Assembly (NCBI GenBank): GCA_017399555.1
Contig: JAFQBW010000027.1
Location: forward strand, 1-61,960
Reading direction: 5' to 3'
Source: Methanocorpusculum sp.
GTDB lineage: Archaea > Halobacteriota > Methanomicrobia > Methanomicrobiales > Methanocorpusculaceae
Length of the DNA stretch: 61,960 bases
A program made the translations under genes and the position numbers. Below, piece by piece: positions 45,511-54,349 of this stretch (position 1 is the stretch's first letter; every line of letters begins with the position of its first letter). The notes below the pieces were generated by a model. It made no database searches. It was not told where the DNA came from and worked only from the letters and a program-made list of their open reading frames with translations.

Positions 45511-46839
45511 TTAAACTCTGGAAAAGATCTCTCCCACTCTCCACAAAAGATACAGCGGAAGAGACAGCAGAACACCGGTTTCATCCGGAGTCCGGGAAAG
45601 ACCCTTCAAACTGGTACGCACAGATAATGCCGGCAGATATGCCTTCCGATACTCAGACAGACTCCGGGAAGTGGTGTTCTTTGCAGCTTTCACCTCAACC
45701 GGAATAACAGCCAGCTCGTTCTGCACAACAAACTCGACCTCCGCTGCCCCGCGTTTCCAGAAATACAGCGGAGAGTCAAGAACAGCAGTCAACTCCTCTG
45801 CTGCAAAATTCTCCGTTAGGGCACCCCGCATATCCGCAACAACCGGTGTTGCAGCGGAAACACCGGAAGCAGGGAAACCGGCAAGTGTGCGAAGAAGCCC
45901 TACATCGCAGAGATAAATCTTAAAATTTGTTACATCAGCATACACCGATAAAGGAACTGCCGGCTTTTCCACCTTCAGCACCTGAAGAATAATTCCGGCA
46001 GACACCAGCCAATAGAGTGCATCCTCCAAATCACGCGCCTTCAATCCCTTCTTTACATGGGAAAAAATAAACTTATGATTATCTTTTGCCAGCTGATTCG
46101 GAATTGAACGCCAGATAAGCGTAAGCTTTGGCAAAACATCGCGCGGAGCATACTTGAGAAAATCCGCCTCATAACTGTTGATGATGGAACGGAGAATCGT
46201 ATCCGTCTCAACAATATCATGCGACTCAACCCAGGAGGAAACCGCCTCCGGCATACCTCCGGTTATCAGATACTCCCGATACAGAGACTCCAGTTTCCCC
46301 ATAATCGATGATGGAATGCTGTCTTCTGCAGAGATGAGAAAATCCCGAAGAGACTCTTCTCCATTCGCAAGCAGATACTCTTCAAAATTCAGCGGATGAA
46401 GCGTTAAAAAATCAACCTTGCCAACCGGAAACGAACCTGCACTTTTTGCCAGATGAATTCCCAGATAAGAGCCGGCACAGGCAATATGGAGAGCCGGCAT
46501 CTCTTCTGAAAAATACTTCAGGGAAGTCAGCGCATTCGGACAGAACTGAATCTCATCAAAGATTACCAGTGTTTTCCCGGGAACAAGTGCTTTGCCGTGA
46601 AGAAGCGACAACTCACGTAAAATCCGCTCAGGATTCATATCGGTATTAAAACATGCAGAAAGCGGATGGTTATTCTCAAACGTAAAGTATGCAGTATCAG
46701 AAAAATATTGTTCTCCGAAATTCCGCAGAATCCATGTTTTTCCGCACTGTCTCACCCCGCGAAGCAGAAGCGGCTTTCTTTTCGGATTTTCCTTCCAGAT
46801 TCTGAGTTTTTCCGTAATGAGTCTCTCCACATCCATCAC
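45511..46839 (-). CDS. AAA ATPase with DUF4143 domain
   Basis: A 442-residue protein with an AAA_14-type P-loop: L-L-R-G-V-R-Q-C-G-K-T-W at residues 24-35, Walker B L-V-I-F-D-E-I-Q-F near 90, and a C-terminal DUF4143 region with E-V-E-F-V-V-Q-N near 380. These ATPases are common in archaea and bacteria and often behave like accessory genes; function is not known. No partner gene lies next to it. Convergent with galE. Confidence 0.88.
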   Translation of the reverse strand: MMDVERLITEKLRIWKENPKRKPLLLRGVRQCGKTWILRNFGEQYFSDTAYFTFENNHPLSACFNTDMNPERILRELSLLHGKALVPGKTLVIFDEIQFCPNALTSLKYFSEEMPALHIACAGSYLGIHLAKSAGSFPVGKVDFLTLHPLNFEEYLLANGEESLRDFLISAEDSIPSSIMGKLESLYREYLITGGMPEAVSSWVESHDIVETDTILRSIINSYEADFLKYAPRDVLPKLTLIWRSIPNQLAKDNHKFIFSHVKKGLKARDLEDALYWLVSAGIILQVLKVEKPAVPLSVYADVTNFKIYLCDVGLLRTLAGFPASGVSAATPVVADMRGALTENFAAEELTAVLDSPLYFWKRGAAEVEFVVQNELAVIPVEVKAAKNTTSRSLSEYRKAYLPALSVRTSLKGLSRTPDETGVLLSLPLYLLWRVGEIFSRV

Positions 46840-46995
46840 CTTTTATGTCGCAATTATGTGTATATTTATCACCTTTTTCAGACTTAAATCTGTGTGTCCC
46901 TGACTGCCTGGAAAAACAAAACAGAAATCAGACAAAAGAACAGACAAAACCCGCCCCCATCGGCAGATACACAAAAACAATCAGTAAAAAAATAT

Positions 46996-47253
46996 TTAGA
47001 GAAGAGTCATAGACTCAACTTCAACATTCTCGAGGCCTGCAATGCCCTCGAAGGATGCGATGACCTGGTCATCTGCACCTGCGCCGTCCTGAGTGACGAC
47101 AGCGACTTTAAGTGCGGAAAGACCGAATCCGATTGGTTCGACCTTGATATCCTGAACACCGGCAACCTTTGCCTTAATATCTTCCTGCATCTTTGCGAGG
47201 TCAACTTCCGGAGATTCCGGCATGACTTTTAAGATTAATGCTACGTCTCCCAT
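46996..47253 (-). CDS. translation elongation factor aEF-1 beta
   Basis: An 85-residue archaeal EF-1 beta, the guanine exchange factor for EF-1 alpha. It starts M-G-D-V-A-L-I-L-K-V-M-P-E-S-P-E and contains I-G-F-G-L-S-A-L-K-V. The ATG at 47253 is chosen because it lies 5 nt after the stop of the zinc-ribbon gene; the longer frame to 47280 lies inside that gene. Cytoplasmic; co-transcribed with the zinc-ribbon protein, a linkage found in other archaea. Confidence 0.93.
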   Translation of the reverse strand: MGDVALILKVMPESPEVDLAKMQEDIKAKVAGVQDIKVEPIGFGLSALKVAVVTQDGAGADDQVIASFEGIAGLENVEVESMTLL

Positions 47254-47258
47254 GATAC

Positions 47259-47414
47259 TCACGGTCCCATGAAGCCGCACTTCGGGCAGGTGTATTTAAC
47301 GCTCTGTTTTCTGCACTGTGCACAGCGGTAGATAACCTCTCCGCAGTCCGGGCACTTGAATTCGGTTGCCCCGCGCTCTGCGAGTGGGGCATTACAAGAT
47401 GTACATTTTGCCAT
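47259..47414 (-). CDS. small zinc-ribbon RNA-binding protein
   Basis: A 51-residue protein with four C-x2-C knuckles: C-T-S-C, C-P-D-C, C-A-Q-C and C-P-K-C, enough for two zinc sites, with the sequence ending K-C-G-F-M-G-P. AAGGAG stands 7-8 nt before ATG 47414. It matches the archaeal COG2888-type zinc ribbon proteins. Located directly upstream of aEF-1 beta, so it likely works with translation or ribosomal RNA. Confidence 0.88.
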   Translation of the reverse strand: MAKCTSCNAPLAERGATEFKCPDCGEVIYRCAQCRKQSVKYTCPKCGFMGP

Positions 47415-47446
47415 ATGAAACTCCTTAAGATATTGTCTCCCAATTA

Positions 47447-47992
47447 TTATAAAAGTGTGGCTTCCACAGCTGCAAGCTGACGCGACACCGACCCTGCCGC
47501 ACGCCCGTTTGCAAACCGTACGGAAACATCCAAAGACGCCGAAAGTGTCGGGAAATACGCATCAACAAGCGCCAAATCCCGTGCATCACCCTCACGGGAC
47601 TTCACCAGAAGAAGCGATGCAGAAAGTTCTCCCGCCGCCCAGAGCGCGATAGAGTCTGATGTCACATCCCAGGAATGCGGAAGCGGATCTACGGTTCGAA
47701 GAATACGTTCCGGAAGCAGAATGCTGATGCCGGATTTTGGAAGCGCAAGAGATTCGGTTACGGGAAAACCGAAGGTTGAGAGGAATCGCCCGTAGCGGTT
47801 CATCGAGGATATTGCCTGCCAGTGTGCGGCATCATCATCCAGCTCTGCCGCACGGACAGAATCCGCAAATATTCCCCCGCCGGGAATTACCAGAACCGGA
47901 ACCTTTGCGGCAGAGAGTTCCGAAAGAACAGAGCCTGCCGCATCGATGAGACTTCCGCCGATTTTCACCACAACGCCTTGCATACCATACAT
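47447..47992 (-). CDS. mfnE: [5-(aminomethyl)furan-3-yl]methyl phosphate kinase-like amino acid kinase family protein
   Basis: A 181-residue amino-acid-kinase-fold protein with G-V-V-V-K-I-G-G-S-L at the start, I-P-G-G-G-I-F-A-D, and a late S-D-S-I-A-L-W. The size and motifs fit archaeal MfnE, which phosphorylates the furan precursor of methanofuran, a C1 carrier of methanogenesis. I start at ATG 47992 (GGAG about 9 nt upstream), though 47983 or 48001 are possible. It lies head to head with the PLD gene with almost no gap. Confidence 0.82.
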   Translation of the reverse strand: MYGMQGVVVKIGGSLIDAAGSVLSELSAAKVPVLVIPGGGIFADSVRAAELDDDAAHWQAISSMNRYGRFLSTFGFPVTESLALPKSGISILLPERILRTVDPLPHSWDVTSDSIALWAAGELSASLLLVKSREGDARDLALVDAYFPTLSASLDVSVRFANGRAAGSVSRQLAAVEATLL

Positions 47993-48021
47993 ATATGTCA
48001 TCTCCACGCAAAAAGACAATC

Positions 48022-49677
48022 ATGAAAGCCCTCCGCATTCTCCTCGCGCTCACCATACTCTGCCTTGCTATAACCTCTGCTTCGGCATACACCATCACGG
48101 AGTTTTGTGCGGACGGATATGCGAAAGGAGACGGAGACGAGTATTTCATCCTCGAAGGTACCGGCAATCTTTCGGCGTGGAGTGTGACGGACGGGGAAGG
48201 CACTGTGTCCTTTTCCGGCGGAAGCGGGCGAACCGTGGTCGCGCGAAGTGCGGAGCTGTATTATCAGATTCACGGTTCATACCCGGATTTTGAAATTACC
48301 GAGAGTCTGACATCCATCCCCAATGCAATTGTGAGCGGCAGATTCCAGCTGGCAAACGCTGAGGACAGTCTGACACTTCTGGAAAACGGCAGAGCAGTGC
48401 AGACCGTTGCGTGGCCCGCAGATGTGGCGAAAGGAAACGGCAGAGTGCATCGGTTCACCGATGGTGGCTGGGACAAACGGGTTTTTAAAATCGGTCAGTC
48501 GGACTTTGCCCCGCAGACGTTTACCGCAGAACGCGTGACGCTGTTTGTTTCCCCGGACTGTTCACATGCGGTGATAACGGATGTTATCCGCGATGCGGAT
48601 GAATCAATCCTCCTTTCAATGTATGAGTTTACGAGTGTCTCGCTTGCCGAAGCGCTCGCGGATGCAGAACACCGCGGAGTGGAGGTAACTATTTTGATGG
48701 AGGGAGGACCTGTCGGCGGCATTTCCGATAGTGAGAAGGGTGTGCTCAATTATCTGAGCAGAAACGGTGCCGAGATTTTCACGATTGAAAGCGAAGGAAA
48801 CCTTCCTGCCCGCTACCGCTATCTGCATACCAAGTATCTGGTAGCAGACGGGGAAGTAACAGTTGTTCTCTCGGAGAACTTCAAGGACTCAGGAATCCCA
48901 GAATCCGGATACGGAAACCGCGGATGGGGTGCCGCAGTAGAGGACAGCGGCGTTGCAGAATACTTCGCAGATGTTTTCGCCGACGACCTTGCCGGATATG
49001 ATATCTACCGCTGGGCGGAAGGTTCAGAACCGCTGCCGGAAACACCGCAGGCAGAGAAAGCGGTTACCATCTTCAAACCGGTAACGGTTGGGAATGTGCA
49101 GGTAACGCCTGTTATCTCCCCGGATACCAGTTTCCTTGTCGGCAACGCGTTGGATTCTGCACAGCACTCAGTTGACATCCAGCAGGCATACATTGCACAC
49201 TATCCGGATTCGGAAAATCCCTGGCTTGCCGCAGCACTCCGTGCGGCAGAAGCGGGAGCAGAGGTTCGCATTCAGCTGGACGGAATGTATTACAATACGG
49301 ATTCGGAGGCAGACAATGATGAGATTGCGGCATCCGTAAACCGCAGAGGTCTCGAAAATCTGCAGGCAAAAATCCTGACCGACCGGGAAGGAATCCTGAA
49401 ACTCCACAACAAGGGATTCATCATTGATGATGAGACAGTGCTCATCTCTTCGATTAACTGGAATTACAACAGCCCGACAAACAACCGGGAGGCGGGACTT
49501 CTGCTCGAAAGTGAAGAAGCAGCCGCATATTACACCCGTGTATTCTCTTACGACTGGGACGGCGTTGTGCTCGACAATCAGGCGTCTGCCGCGGTCGGAT
49601 TTGATATCCGCTATCTTCTTGCCGGAATAATTATCGTTGGACTGGTCGGGCTGTATGTGTGGAGAAGACGGCATTAA
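48022..49677 (+). CDS. exported phospholipase D-like protein, membrane-anchored
   Basis: A 551-residue protein. Residues 1-22 are a signal peptide (A-L-R-I-L-L-A-L-T-I-L-C-L-A-I-T-S-A-S-A), and a C-terminal span (L-L-A-G-I-I-I-V-G-L-V-G-L-Y-V) is followed by R-R-R-H. Two HKD active sites are present: H-T-K-Y-L-V-A-D and H-N-K-G-F-I-I-D-D. It would hydrolyse phosphodiesters (lipid or nucleic acid) outside the cell. ATG 48022 lies about 29 nt from the TATA-like CATATATG at 47989; a 9-residue longer start at 47995 exists. Confidence 0.88.
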   Translation: MKALRILLALTILCLAITSASAYTITEFCADGYAKGDGDEYFILEGTGNLSAWSVTDGEGTVSFSGGSGRTVVARSAELYYQIHGSYPDFEITESLTSIPNAIVSGRFQLANAEDSLTLLENGRAVQTVAWPADVAKGNGRVHRFTDGGWDKRVFKIGQSDFAPQTFTAERVTLFVSPDCSHAVITDVIRDADESILLSMYEFTSVSLAEALADAEHRGVEVTILMEGGPVGGISDSEKGVLNYLSRNGAEIFTIESEGNLPARYRYLHTKYLVADGEVTVVLSENFKDSGIPESGYGNRGWGAAVEDSGVAEYFADVFADDLAGYDIYRWAEGSEPLPETPQAEKAVTIFKPVTVGNVQVTPVISPDTSFLVGNALDSAQHSVDIQQAYIAHYPDSENPWLAAALRAAEAGAEVRIQLDGMYYNTDSEADNDEIAASVNRRGLENLQAKILTDREGILKLHNKGFIIDDETVLISSINWNYNSPTNNREAGLLLESEEAAAYYTRVFSYDWDGVVLDNQASAAVGFDIRYLLAGIIIVGLVGLYVWRRRH

Positions 49678-49689
49678 TCTGAATCGAAA

Positions 49690-49919
49690 GACATGCGATA
49701 GCATAGTGTAATCAGCGAAGGAGCGATTAGCGACGACGCGACCTCACGATAGAGAAATGTATGTTGTAAATTCGCGTAGATTCGCGTGTAAGTTCAATAG
49801 ATAAACGCGAATTCACACGAATAACAAAAATACGTTTGGGAGATGTACTGTCGCTTCGTCGCTAATCGCTCCTTCGCTGATTATGCAATGCTGTCGCATT
49901 GCTTAATGAGGTTCTATGC
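49690..49919. repeat. palindromic element B (related to 33609 and 55228 elements)
   Basis: Arms at 49709-49742 and 49850-49883 are reverse complements at 33 of 34 positions. Inside them lies TTCGCGTAGATTCGCGTG (about 49771-49788) and its partial complement. The right end has the stem-loop GCAATGCTGTCGCATTGC (49886-49903). Compared with GCAACACTATCGTGTTGC in the elements at 33609 and 55228, both sides of the stem have changed together. It fills most of the gap after the PLD gene. Confidence 0.65.
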
Positions 49920-50154
49920 AATTTAGGAGCAATGCCAAACAAAGCCATTAATTTATATAGATACGACCATTTCGCGAAAGTGCGTTTTTGAAAACAATTG
50001 CCGACTATTTCAAGATAAAAACCAACAAAACAAAAACATCAGCATAAATTTATCATTCATACCCTTTGAAAAATGCGTGCAAAAAATTGGGGTCGGGGCA
50101 CTTTCGCACCGCGCGGTCAGGGATTTATATACCCCTGCATCGTATTAGTATTTG

Positions 50155-50240
50155 TAACACCCCTCGGGAGCGAGAGTCTCTAACAGTGCCCGGCGTTTTG
50201 GCACATTACGAACCCGCTTCCAAACCCCTGTTTTCTGTGT
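50155..50240 (+). ncRNA. possible small structured RNA
   Basis: TTTATATA at 50124-50131 predicts an RNA start near 50155. After it come hairpins CTCG-GGAG-CGAG (50163-50174) and GTGCC...GGCAC (50186-50204). A second TATA (49952-49959) and a 10-bp inverted repeat (GCGAAAGTGC 49974-49983 / GCACTTTCGC 50098-50107) lie upstream. No gene is convincing in 49920-50250. The opposite strand could also be read. Weak evidence. Confidence 0.22.
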
Positions 50241-50250
50241 GTATAATCCT

Positions 50251-50766
50251 TCACTCAGCAGCTTCTTCGGTACTCTTGTACTCCTTAACCCAGGAGATAA
50301 CCGGTTCAAGATTTGCCTGCGACACATAACTGCCGCCTAAGCGAAGCGTGTCTGCCAAATCCCAGTCTGCCGCGGTTTTGTTTTCCGCACGCTCGATGTT
50401 CTGGGCAATCATCGAGAGAATCTTGCGCTTGAAGTAGCCAAGTTTCTTCGGGTCAACGCCGCCCTGCAGATAAAACAGCGGGCAGGAGAGTTTGTTTGCT
50501 TTGCGGAGTTCCTCTTCCACTGTCGGATGCGGATAGACGATGCCGACAGCCGCAGCGCCTGCAACATAATACCGCTTTGCCGCAACCGGAAGCCCGGAGA
50601 TTTTTCCCCCGCACACCCAGCCGAGGAAGAAAACCTCCGAGCCGCGCGGAATCTTGCTTACTGCTTCCACCAGCGGAAGTGCCGGAAGACCGACAGCTCC
50701 CCCAAGCATTTCGGCATACTGCTTAGTAAAGCCGGAGTTTGATTCATAAACAATTCCGGCTAACAT
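50251..50766 (-). CDS. flavodoxin-fold protein
   Basis: A 171-residue protein resembling flavodoxin-like domains: I-V-Y-E-S-N-S-G-F-T-K-Q-Y-A at residues 5-18 fits the phosphate-binding loop, then V-F-F-L-G-W-V-C-G-G-K near 45-55. FMN binding is likely but the motif is atypical. Overlaps the start of malate dehydrogenase by 7 nt, so the two are co-expressed. Confidence 0.7.
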   Translation of the reverse strand: MLAGIVYESNSGFTKQYAEMLGGAVGLPALPLVEAVSKIPRGSEVFFLGWVCGGKISGLPVAAKRYYVAGAAAVGIVYPHPTVEEELRKANKLSCPLFYLQGGVDPKKLGYFKRKILSMIAQNIERAENKTAADWDLADTLRLGGSYVSQANLEPVISWVKEYKSTEEAAE

Positions 50767-51719
50767 TTTTCCTCACGGTCAAGAACCTGGAAGACTTCAT
50801 CAGTAACATCCTTGATAATCATAACCGACTTCGCAAACGCCGTCAGCTCCTCATCAGACATCCGAACCCCTACCGGGAACACACCGTTTCTGGTGATACG
50901 GGCAGGCACACTGATGCAGACTCCGTCATAACAGAACTGTTCGCGGCAGAGGTTGCAGGAAACAGTCAGCAGACGGTTTTCATCCTCGACAATCGTCCGG
51001 ATTAACGAAGCAACGGCGTCTCCCGGACCATAGACAGTAGCACCTTTGGATTTGATAATGTAGGACCCGCTGTTTTTCACCCGGTCCAGAAGTCCTTCGC
51101 GGTCAATGCTTCCGGCATCCATCAGATTGTCAATCGAGATACCGCCGACTGTTGTCGCGGACCACATGGGAACCATAGAGTTTCCGTGCTCTCCAACGAT
51201 TCTTGTGTGGACTTCGCTCACATGCACATTGAAAAACTCCGCAAGGCATGCTTTCAGGCGCATCGAATCCAGGTGAGTTCCCAGACCAAAGACCCGGTTC
51301 GGCATCAGATGAGAGTATTTGAGGGCAACGGTTGTCATGATGTCAACCGGATTGGTCACAACCAGCAGAATCGCTTCCGGAGCCATTCTGCCGACCATCT
51401 CTGCATAATATTTTACAATCCGCGCATTCTCAAGAGCCAGATCCAAACGCGTCTGGTCAGCTTTTCTTGGAATGCCTGACGTTAAGACAATGATGTCAGA
51501 ACCGCGCAAATCCTTTGCATCAGTACTGAAGGTAACAGAAGTATTCGTTCCGCGTGCGGCAAAAGAGTCCATCATATCATGAGCAAGACCGTCTAAGAAC
51601 TGTTCATTTCCGGGACGTCCGAACAGACACATCTCGCGTACATGGGGAAACTGGGATACTGCATGCGCAACATACGAGCCAACCTGCCCGGTAGCGCCAA
51701 TAATTGTCACTTTTGCCAT
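50760..51719 (-). CDS. mdh: malate (or lactate) dehydrogenase
   Basis: A 319-residue NAD(P)-dependent dehydrogenase of the LDH/MDH family. It has G-A-T-G-Q-V-G-S-Y-V for the nucleotide site, the substrate-binding V-T-N-P-V-D-I-M and the catalytic-histidine motif G-E-H-G-N-S-M-V-P-M-W-S. It interconverts malate and oxaloacetate in the cytoplasm for the partial reductive TCA pathway. The SRP RNA gene lies immediately upstream on the same strand. Confidence 0.92.
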   Translation of the reverse strand: MAKVTIIGATGQVGSYVAHAVSQFPHVREMCLFGRPGNEQFLDGLAHDMMDSFAARGTNTSVTFSTDAKDLRGSDIIVLTSGIPRKADQTRLDLALENARIVKYYAEMVGRMAPEAILLVVTNPVDIMTTVALKYSHLMPNRVFGLGTHLDSMRLKACLAEFFNVHVSEVHTRIVGEHGNSMVPMWSATTVGGISIDNLMDAGSIDREGLLDRVKNSGSYIIKSKGATVYGPGDAVASLIRTIVEDENRLLTVSCNLCREQFCYDGVCISVPARITRNGVFPVGVRMSDEELTAFAKSVMIIKDVTDEVFQVLDREEKC

Positions 51720-51740
51720 AAGAAACCCTCAAAATCAAAT

Positions 51741-52048
51741 GGGACATGTTTTCGGTTGAAGACACATATCCAGTCTCTTCGACAGAGCCAGACTCCGCCC
51801 CGCAACCCTGCGGGCGCCATGCGTTCACGGTAGGTCTGCTCCCTTCCGGGCCTGAACCGGTGCCCACGACAAAGAAAGGATGCATCCCTCCGGATACATC
51901 TCAGACTTCCGCTGACCTCGCAGGACAAGGTATCAACATCGGAAACCCTGCCGCCTCAAAAGGACTGCCGAATCCGTCCTCAAACTTCGCCCTCTGCGTA
52001 TTGACAATTTCAGATGACAGGTGACGCCAAACCACCCGGGCTAGTCCC
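51741..52048 (-). ncRNA. ffs: archaeal signal recognition particle RNA (7S RNA)
   Basis: On the minus strand the sequence holds the SRP core motif CAGGCCCGGAAGGGAGCAG, followed by CCTACCGTGAACG, which forms helix 8 and its GGAA tetraloop. The 5' end GGGAC (52044-52048) can pair with GTCCC at the 3' end (51741-51745), closing helix 1. The TATA-like TTTTATTT about 25-30 nt upstream sets the start. About 308 nt, the usual archaeal length. It binds SRP54 and SRP19 to target proteins to the membrane. Confidence 0.93.
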
Positions 52049-52102
52049 ATATAGTAATCGCGCTCTGGAAATAAAATGATGTTGGATTGATAACGAAAGG
52101 TA

Positions 52103-52174
52103 TGGGCCTGGAGGGGTTCGAACCCACGACCACCCGGTTATGAGCCGGGCGCTCCACCACTAAGCTACGGGCCC
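52103..52174 (-). tRNA. tRNA with CAU anticodon (Met or Ile2)
   Basis: A 72-nt cloverleaf on the minus strand, GGGCCCG at the 5' end, with anticodon loop C-T-CAT-A-A in the stem CCGGG/CCCGG. TTCGAAC gives the T loop. Two pairs are non-canonical: acceptor pair 6-67 is C-A and T-stem pair 50-64 is T-T. CAU could be elongator Met, initiator or agmatidine-modified Ile; identity is uncertain. No intron seen. Confidence 0.9.
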
Positions 52175-52342
52175 TTTGAAGAATAGTACGGAAAGAAGAG
52201 ACAGGGAAGAATCCCTTTCTCGAAAATTTGTTCCCTTGCAGAAGAACACATATTATTTGCGCCGAGAGTAGATAAAGGTGATGTATGCCGAAGATGAATT
52301 ATGAACTGTTTAAAGGAGTTACAGAAAACAAAAGAAAAGACA

Positions 52343-52415
52343 CGCCGCCATCAGGACTCGAACCTGAGACATTCTGGTTAACAGCCAGACACTCTACCAA
52401 CTGAGTTATGGCGGC
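52343..52415 (-). tRNA. tRNA-Asn (GUU)
   Basis: A 73-nt cloverleaf on the minus strand. GCCGCCA pairs with TGGCGGC in the acceptor stem; the discriminator base is G. Anticodon loop C-T-GTT-A-A in the stem CTGG/CCAG. The T loop is TTCGAGT. The gap to the previous tRNA, 52175-52342, holds no gene. Confidence 0.95.
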
Positions 52416-52499
52416 AGTTTGCCACACCATGTGTGTTGCCTAATAAGATGGTCTTTTCGATGTATTAAATGTTTTCATGTGTCGGTGCAAAAAAGAGGA

Positions 52500-52784
52500 T
52501 TATTGGAGGCGGAGAGTCTGCAATTTGCTGATGAGACCGTCAAGATCCTCATCAAAGCTCTTCAGCATCTCATCCGCGCGCGTGGTGGCAACAGCCCCCG
52601 CCGGTGTTGCTTTGATATACTGCATCTGTTCAAGAACGCGAAGGGAGTATCTGACACGGTGCTGGGAAAGTCCAAGCACCTCGGTGAGTTTCATGATGCC
52701 AATCGGACCCTGGGACGATACGGCACGCATGACAGACAGGTGACGTTCGAGAAGGTCGACCTCGCCTAAGATTTTATCAAGCAT
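52500..52784 (-). CDS. archaeal winged-helix regulator
   Basis: A 94-residue protein starting at ATG 52784, with GGAGG just upstream; a longer frame to 52925 lies inside the neighbouring gene. The centre (V-S-S-Q-G-P-I-G-I-M-K-L-T-E-V-L-G-L-S-Q-H-R-V-R-Y-S-L-R-V-L-E) is a winged helix-turn-helix. The C-terminal part is helical and may dimerise. It overlaps the membrane-protein gene at 52777 by 8 nt, so the two are coupled. Confidence 0.8.
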   Translation of the reverse strand: MLDKILGEVDLLERHLSVMRAVSSQGPIGIMKLTEVLGLSQHRVRYSLRVLEQMQYIKATPAGAVATTRADEMLKSFDEDLDGLISKLQTLRLQ

Positions 52785-53142
52785 TCTTTTCCTCCTGACG
52801 CATCTCTTCTTCAATCTCCTCGCGGAGTTCCGCTTCCAGTTCAGCTCTGATGCGGGCACGCTCTGCTTCTCTTTCCGCACGAATTTCTGCCATGCGCTCT
52901 TCTTTGGTAGTTCCGTGGATGGCAAGCCATGCTTTGGTGGACCGGTATTTTCTGATGAAGAGGATTAAGGTTACGACAGCGACGATAATACTGCCGATTA
53001 CAATCGGCATCTTCGGCTCCCAGGTATTCGGAGCGATGATGCCAAGAGCAACAGCCAGAGCTATTGCGAAGATGAGGATGTTTAGGTAAATGACGTTTAC
53101 CGTAAACATTCCCTTAAACTGCATCCGTTCTTTTTCGTCCAT
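52777..53142 (-). CDS. two-span membrane protein with charged coiled-coil tail
   Basis: A 121-residue protein. Spans lie at about 14-36 and 44-64. The last 45 residues are almost purely Glu, Arg and Ala (E-I-R-A-E-R-E-A-E-R-A-R-I-R-A-E-L), a likely coiled coil inside the cell. Coupled to the winged-helix gene downstream; it may anchor or sense for it. Family not recognised, but the arrangement appears native to the core genome by composition. Confidence 0.75.
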   Translation of the reverse strand: MDEKERMQFKGMFTVNVIYLNILIFAIALAVALGIIAPNTWEPKMPIVIGSIIVAVVTLILFIRKYRSTKAWLAIHGTTKEERMAEIRAEREAERARIRAELEAELREEIEEEMRQEEKNA

Positions 53143-53212
53143 GTTGTTATATCTAATTCTGTCCCGCAGAGATAAAAACTACATGTCTTGAAAGCACCAA
53201 TATTGTACTCAT

Positions 53213-54349
53213 ATGGCAAAGATTGCAGACGTCCTTGCAGAGAATAATCTGGATGCCTATGTGGCATATGATTCCTCTGACAATGAAGATATGCGATATT
53301 TGAGCGGGTTTTTGGCAACGGACCCGTATATTTACGTTTGTAAAAAAGACGGCGGAGAGTTTCTGATTGTCTCTTCGATGGAGGAACTGCGTGCGCGCCG
53401 CGAGTCACCATGCAGCATTGTAACACGAACCGCGGCAGGGTTTGCCGAACTCCTGCAGGAGACAGGAGATGTTGAGCTGGCAACTGCCCGCATGATTCAG
53501 AACTTCTGCGGAAACAGACTTCTTGTGCCCTACTCAATGCCGATCGGTTTCGCCCACGCACTGGAGAAAACCACCGAGATTTCCGTGGACCGAGACACCG
53601 TGCTTTCGATGCGGGCAAAAAAGACCGCGGATGAAATCGAAAAAATCCGCGCAGTCCAGAAAAAAAATGAAGCAGGAGTAGCTCTCGCTGTCGATGCCGT
53701 CCGCAAAGCAGAGGTTGACGAAAACGGCGGACTGCTGTTTGAGGATTCTCCGCTTACCTCTAAGCGCCTTCGCGCGATTATGCATGAAGCATTCTTCCGC
53801 ATGGGCTTAGATGATAAAGATACCATCGCCTCCTGCGGAGCAGATACTGCGCTCCCGCATGCAAAAGGCGAGGGACAGTTGTTTGCCAATCAGCCGATTG
53901 TTCTGGATGTCTTCCCGCGCGATATTGAGACCGGATACTTTGCCGATATGACGCGGACCATCTCCAAAGGAAAGCCGAGTGATGAAATCTGCCGGATGTA
54001 TGAAGTCGTCCATGAGGCAAAGGAGCTTGCGATATCCCTCATCCGGGCAGGTGTTTCCGGAGCGGATGTACACAACGCGGCAGCCGACTACTTCGCGGAG
54101 AAAGGCTATGTTACTGCCGGCACTTCCGGATTTATCCACAGCTTGGGCCACGGTGTCGGCCTTGCCATCCATGAGAACCCGTCGCTTTCCGTGCGCGGCG
54201 GAATCCTTGAGGAAGGAAATGTGGTAACGGTCGAGCCCGGACTTTATTATCCAGGAATCGGCGGCGTCCGGTTAGAGGATATGGGGGCTGTTACCGAAGA
54301 CGGCTTTGATAGGTTTACTACCTTTGAGGAGGAATTAATAGTAGTATGA
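53213..54349 (+). CDS. pepQ: Xaa-Pro aminopeptidase (M24 family)
   Basis: A 378-residue creatinase/prolidase-fold peptidase. N-terminal domain about 1-130; the catalytic domain has metal ligands in L-D-V-F-P-R-D ... F-A-D-M-T-R-T, the histidine motif H-S-L-G-H-G-V-G-L-A-I-H-E, and late glutamates in V-V-T-V-E-P-G and R-L-E-D-M. It cleaves N-terminal residues ahead of proline. Its stop overlaps the ATG of the map gene by 4 nt, so both metallopeptidases are translated together. Confidence 0.92.
   Translation: MAKIADVLAENNLDAYVAYDSSDNEDMRYLSGFLATDPYIYVCKKDGGEFLIVSSMEELRARRESPCSIVTRTAAGFAELLQETGDVELATARMIQNFCGNRLLVPYSMPIGFAHALEKTTEISVDRDTVLSMRAKKTADEIEKIRAVQKKNEAGVALAVDAVRKAEVDENGGLLFEDSPLTSKRLRAIMHEAFFRMGLDDKDTIASCGADTALPHAKGEGQLFANQPIVLDVFPRDIETGYFADMTRTISKGKPSDEICRMYEVVHEAKELAISLIRAGVSGADVHNAAADYFAEKGYVTAGTSGFIHSLGHGVGLAIHENPSLSVRGGILEEGNVVTVEPGLYYPGIGGVRLEDMGAVTEDGFDRFTTFEEELIVV

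Noticed and set aside
47201-47443. Eighty-codon frame over the zinc-ribbon gene
   Set aside because: It is an out-of-frame shadow; the real gene has C-x2-C motifs and an AAGGAG site.
48022-49677. PLD protein as cardiolipin synthase
   Set aside because: The signal peptide, single C-terminal anchor and external HKD sites do not fit cardiolipin synthase topology.
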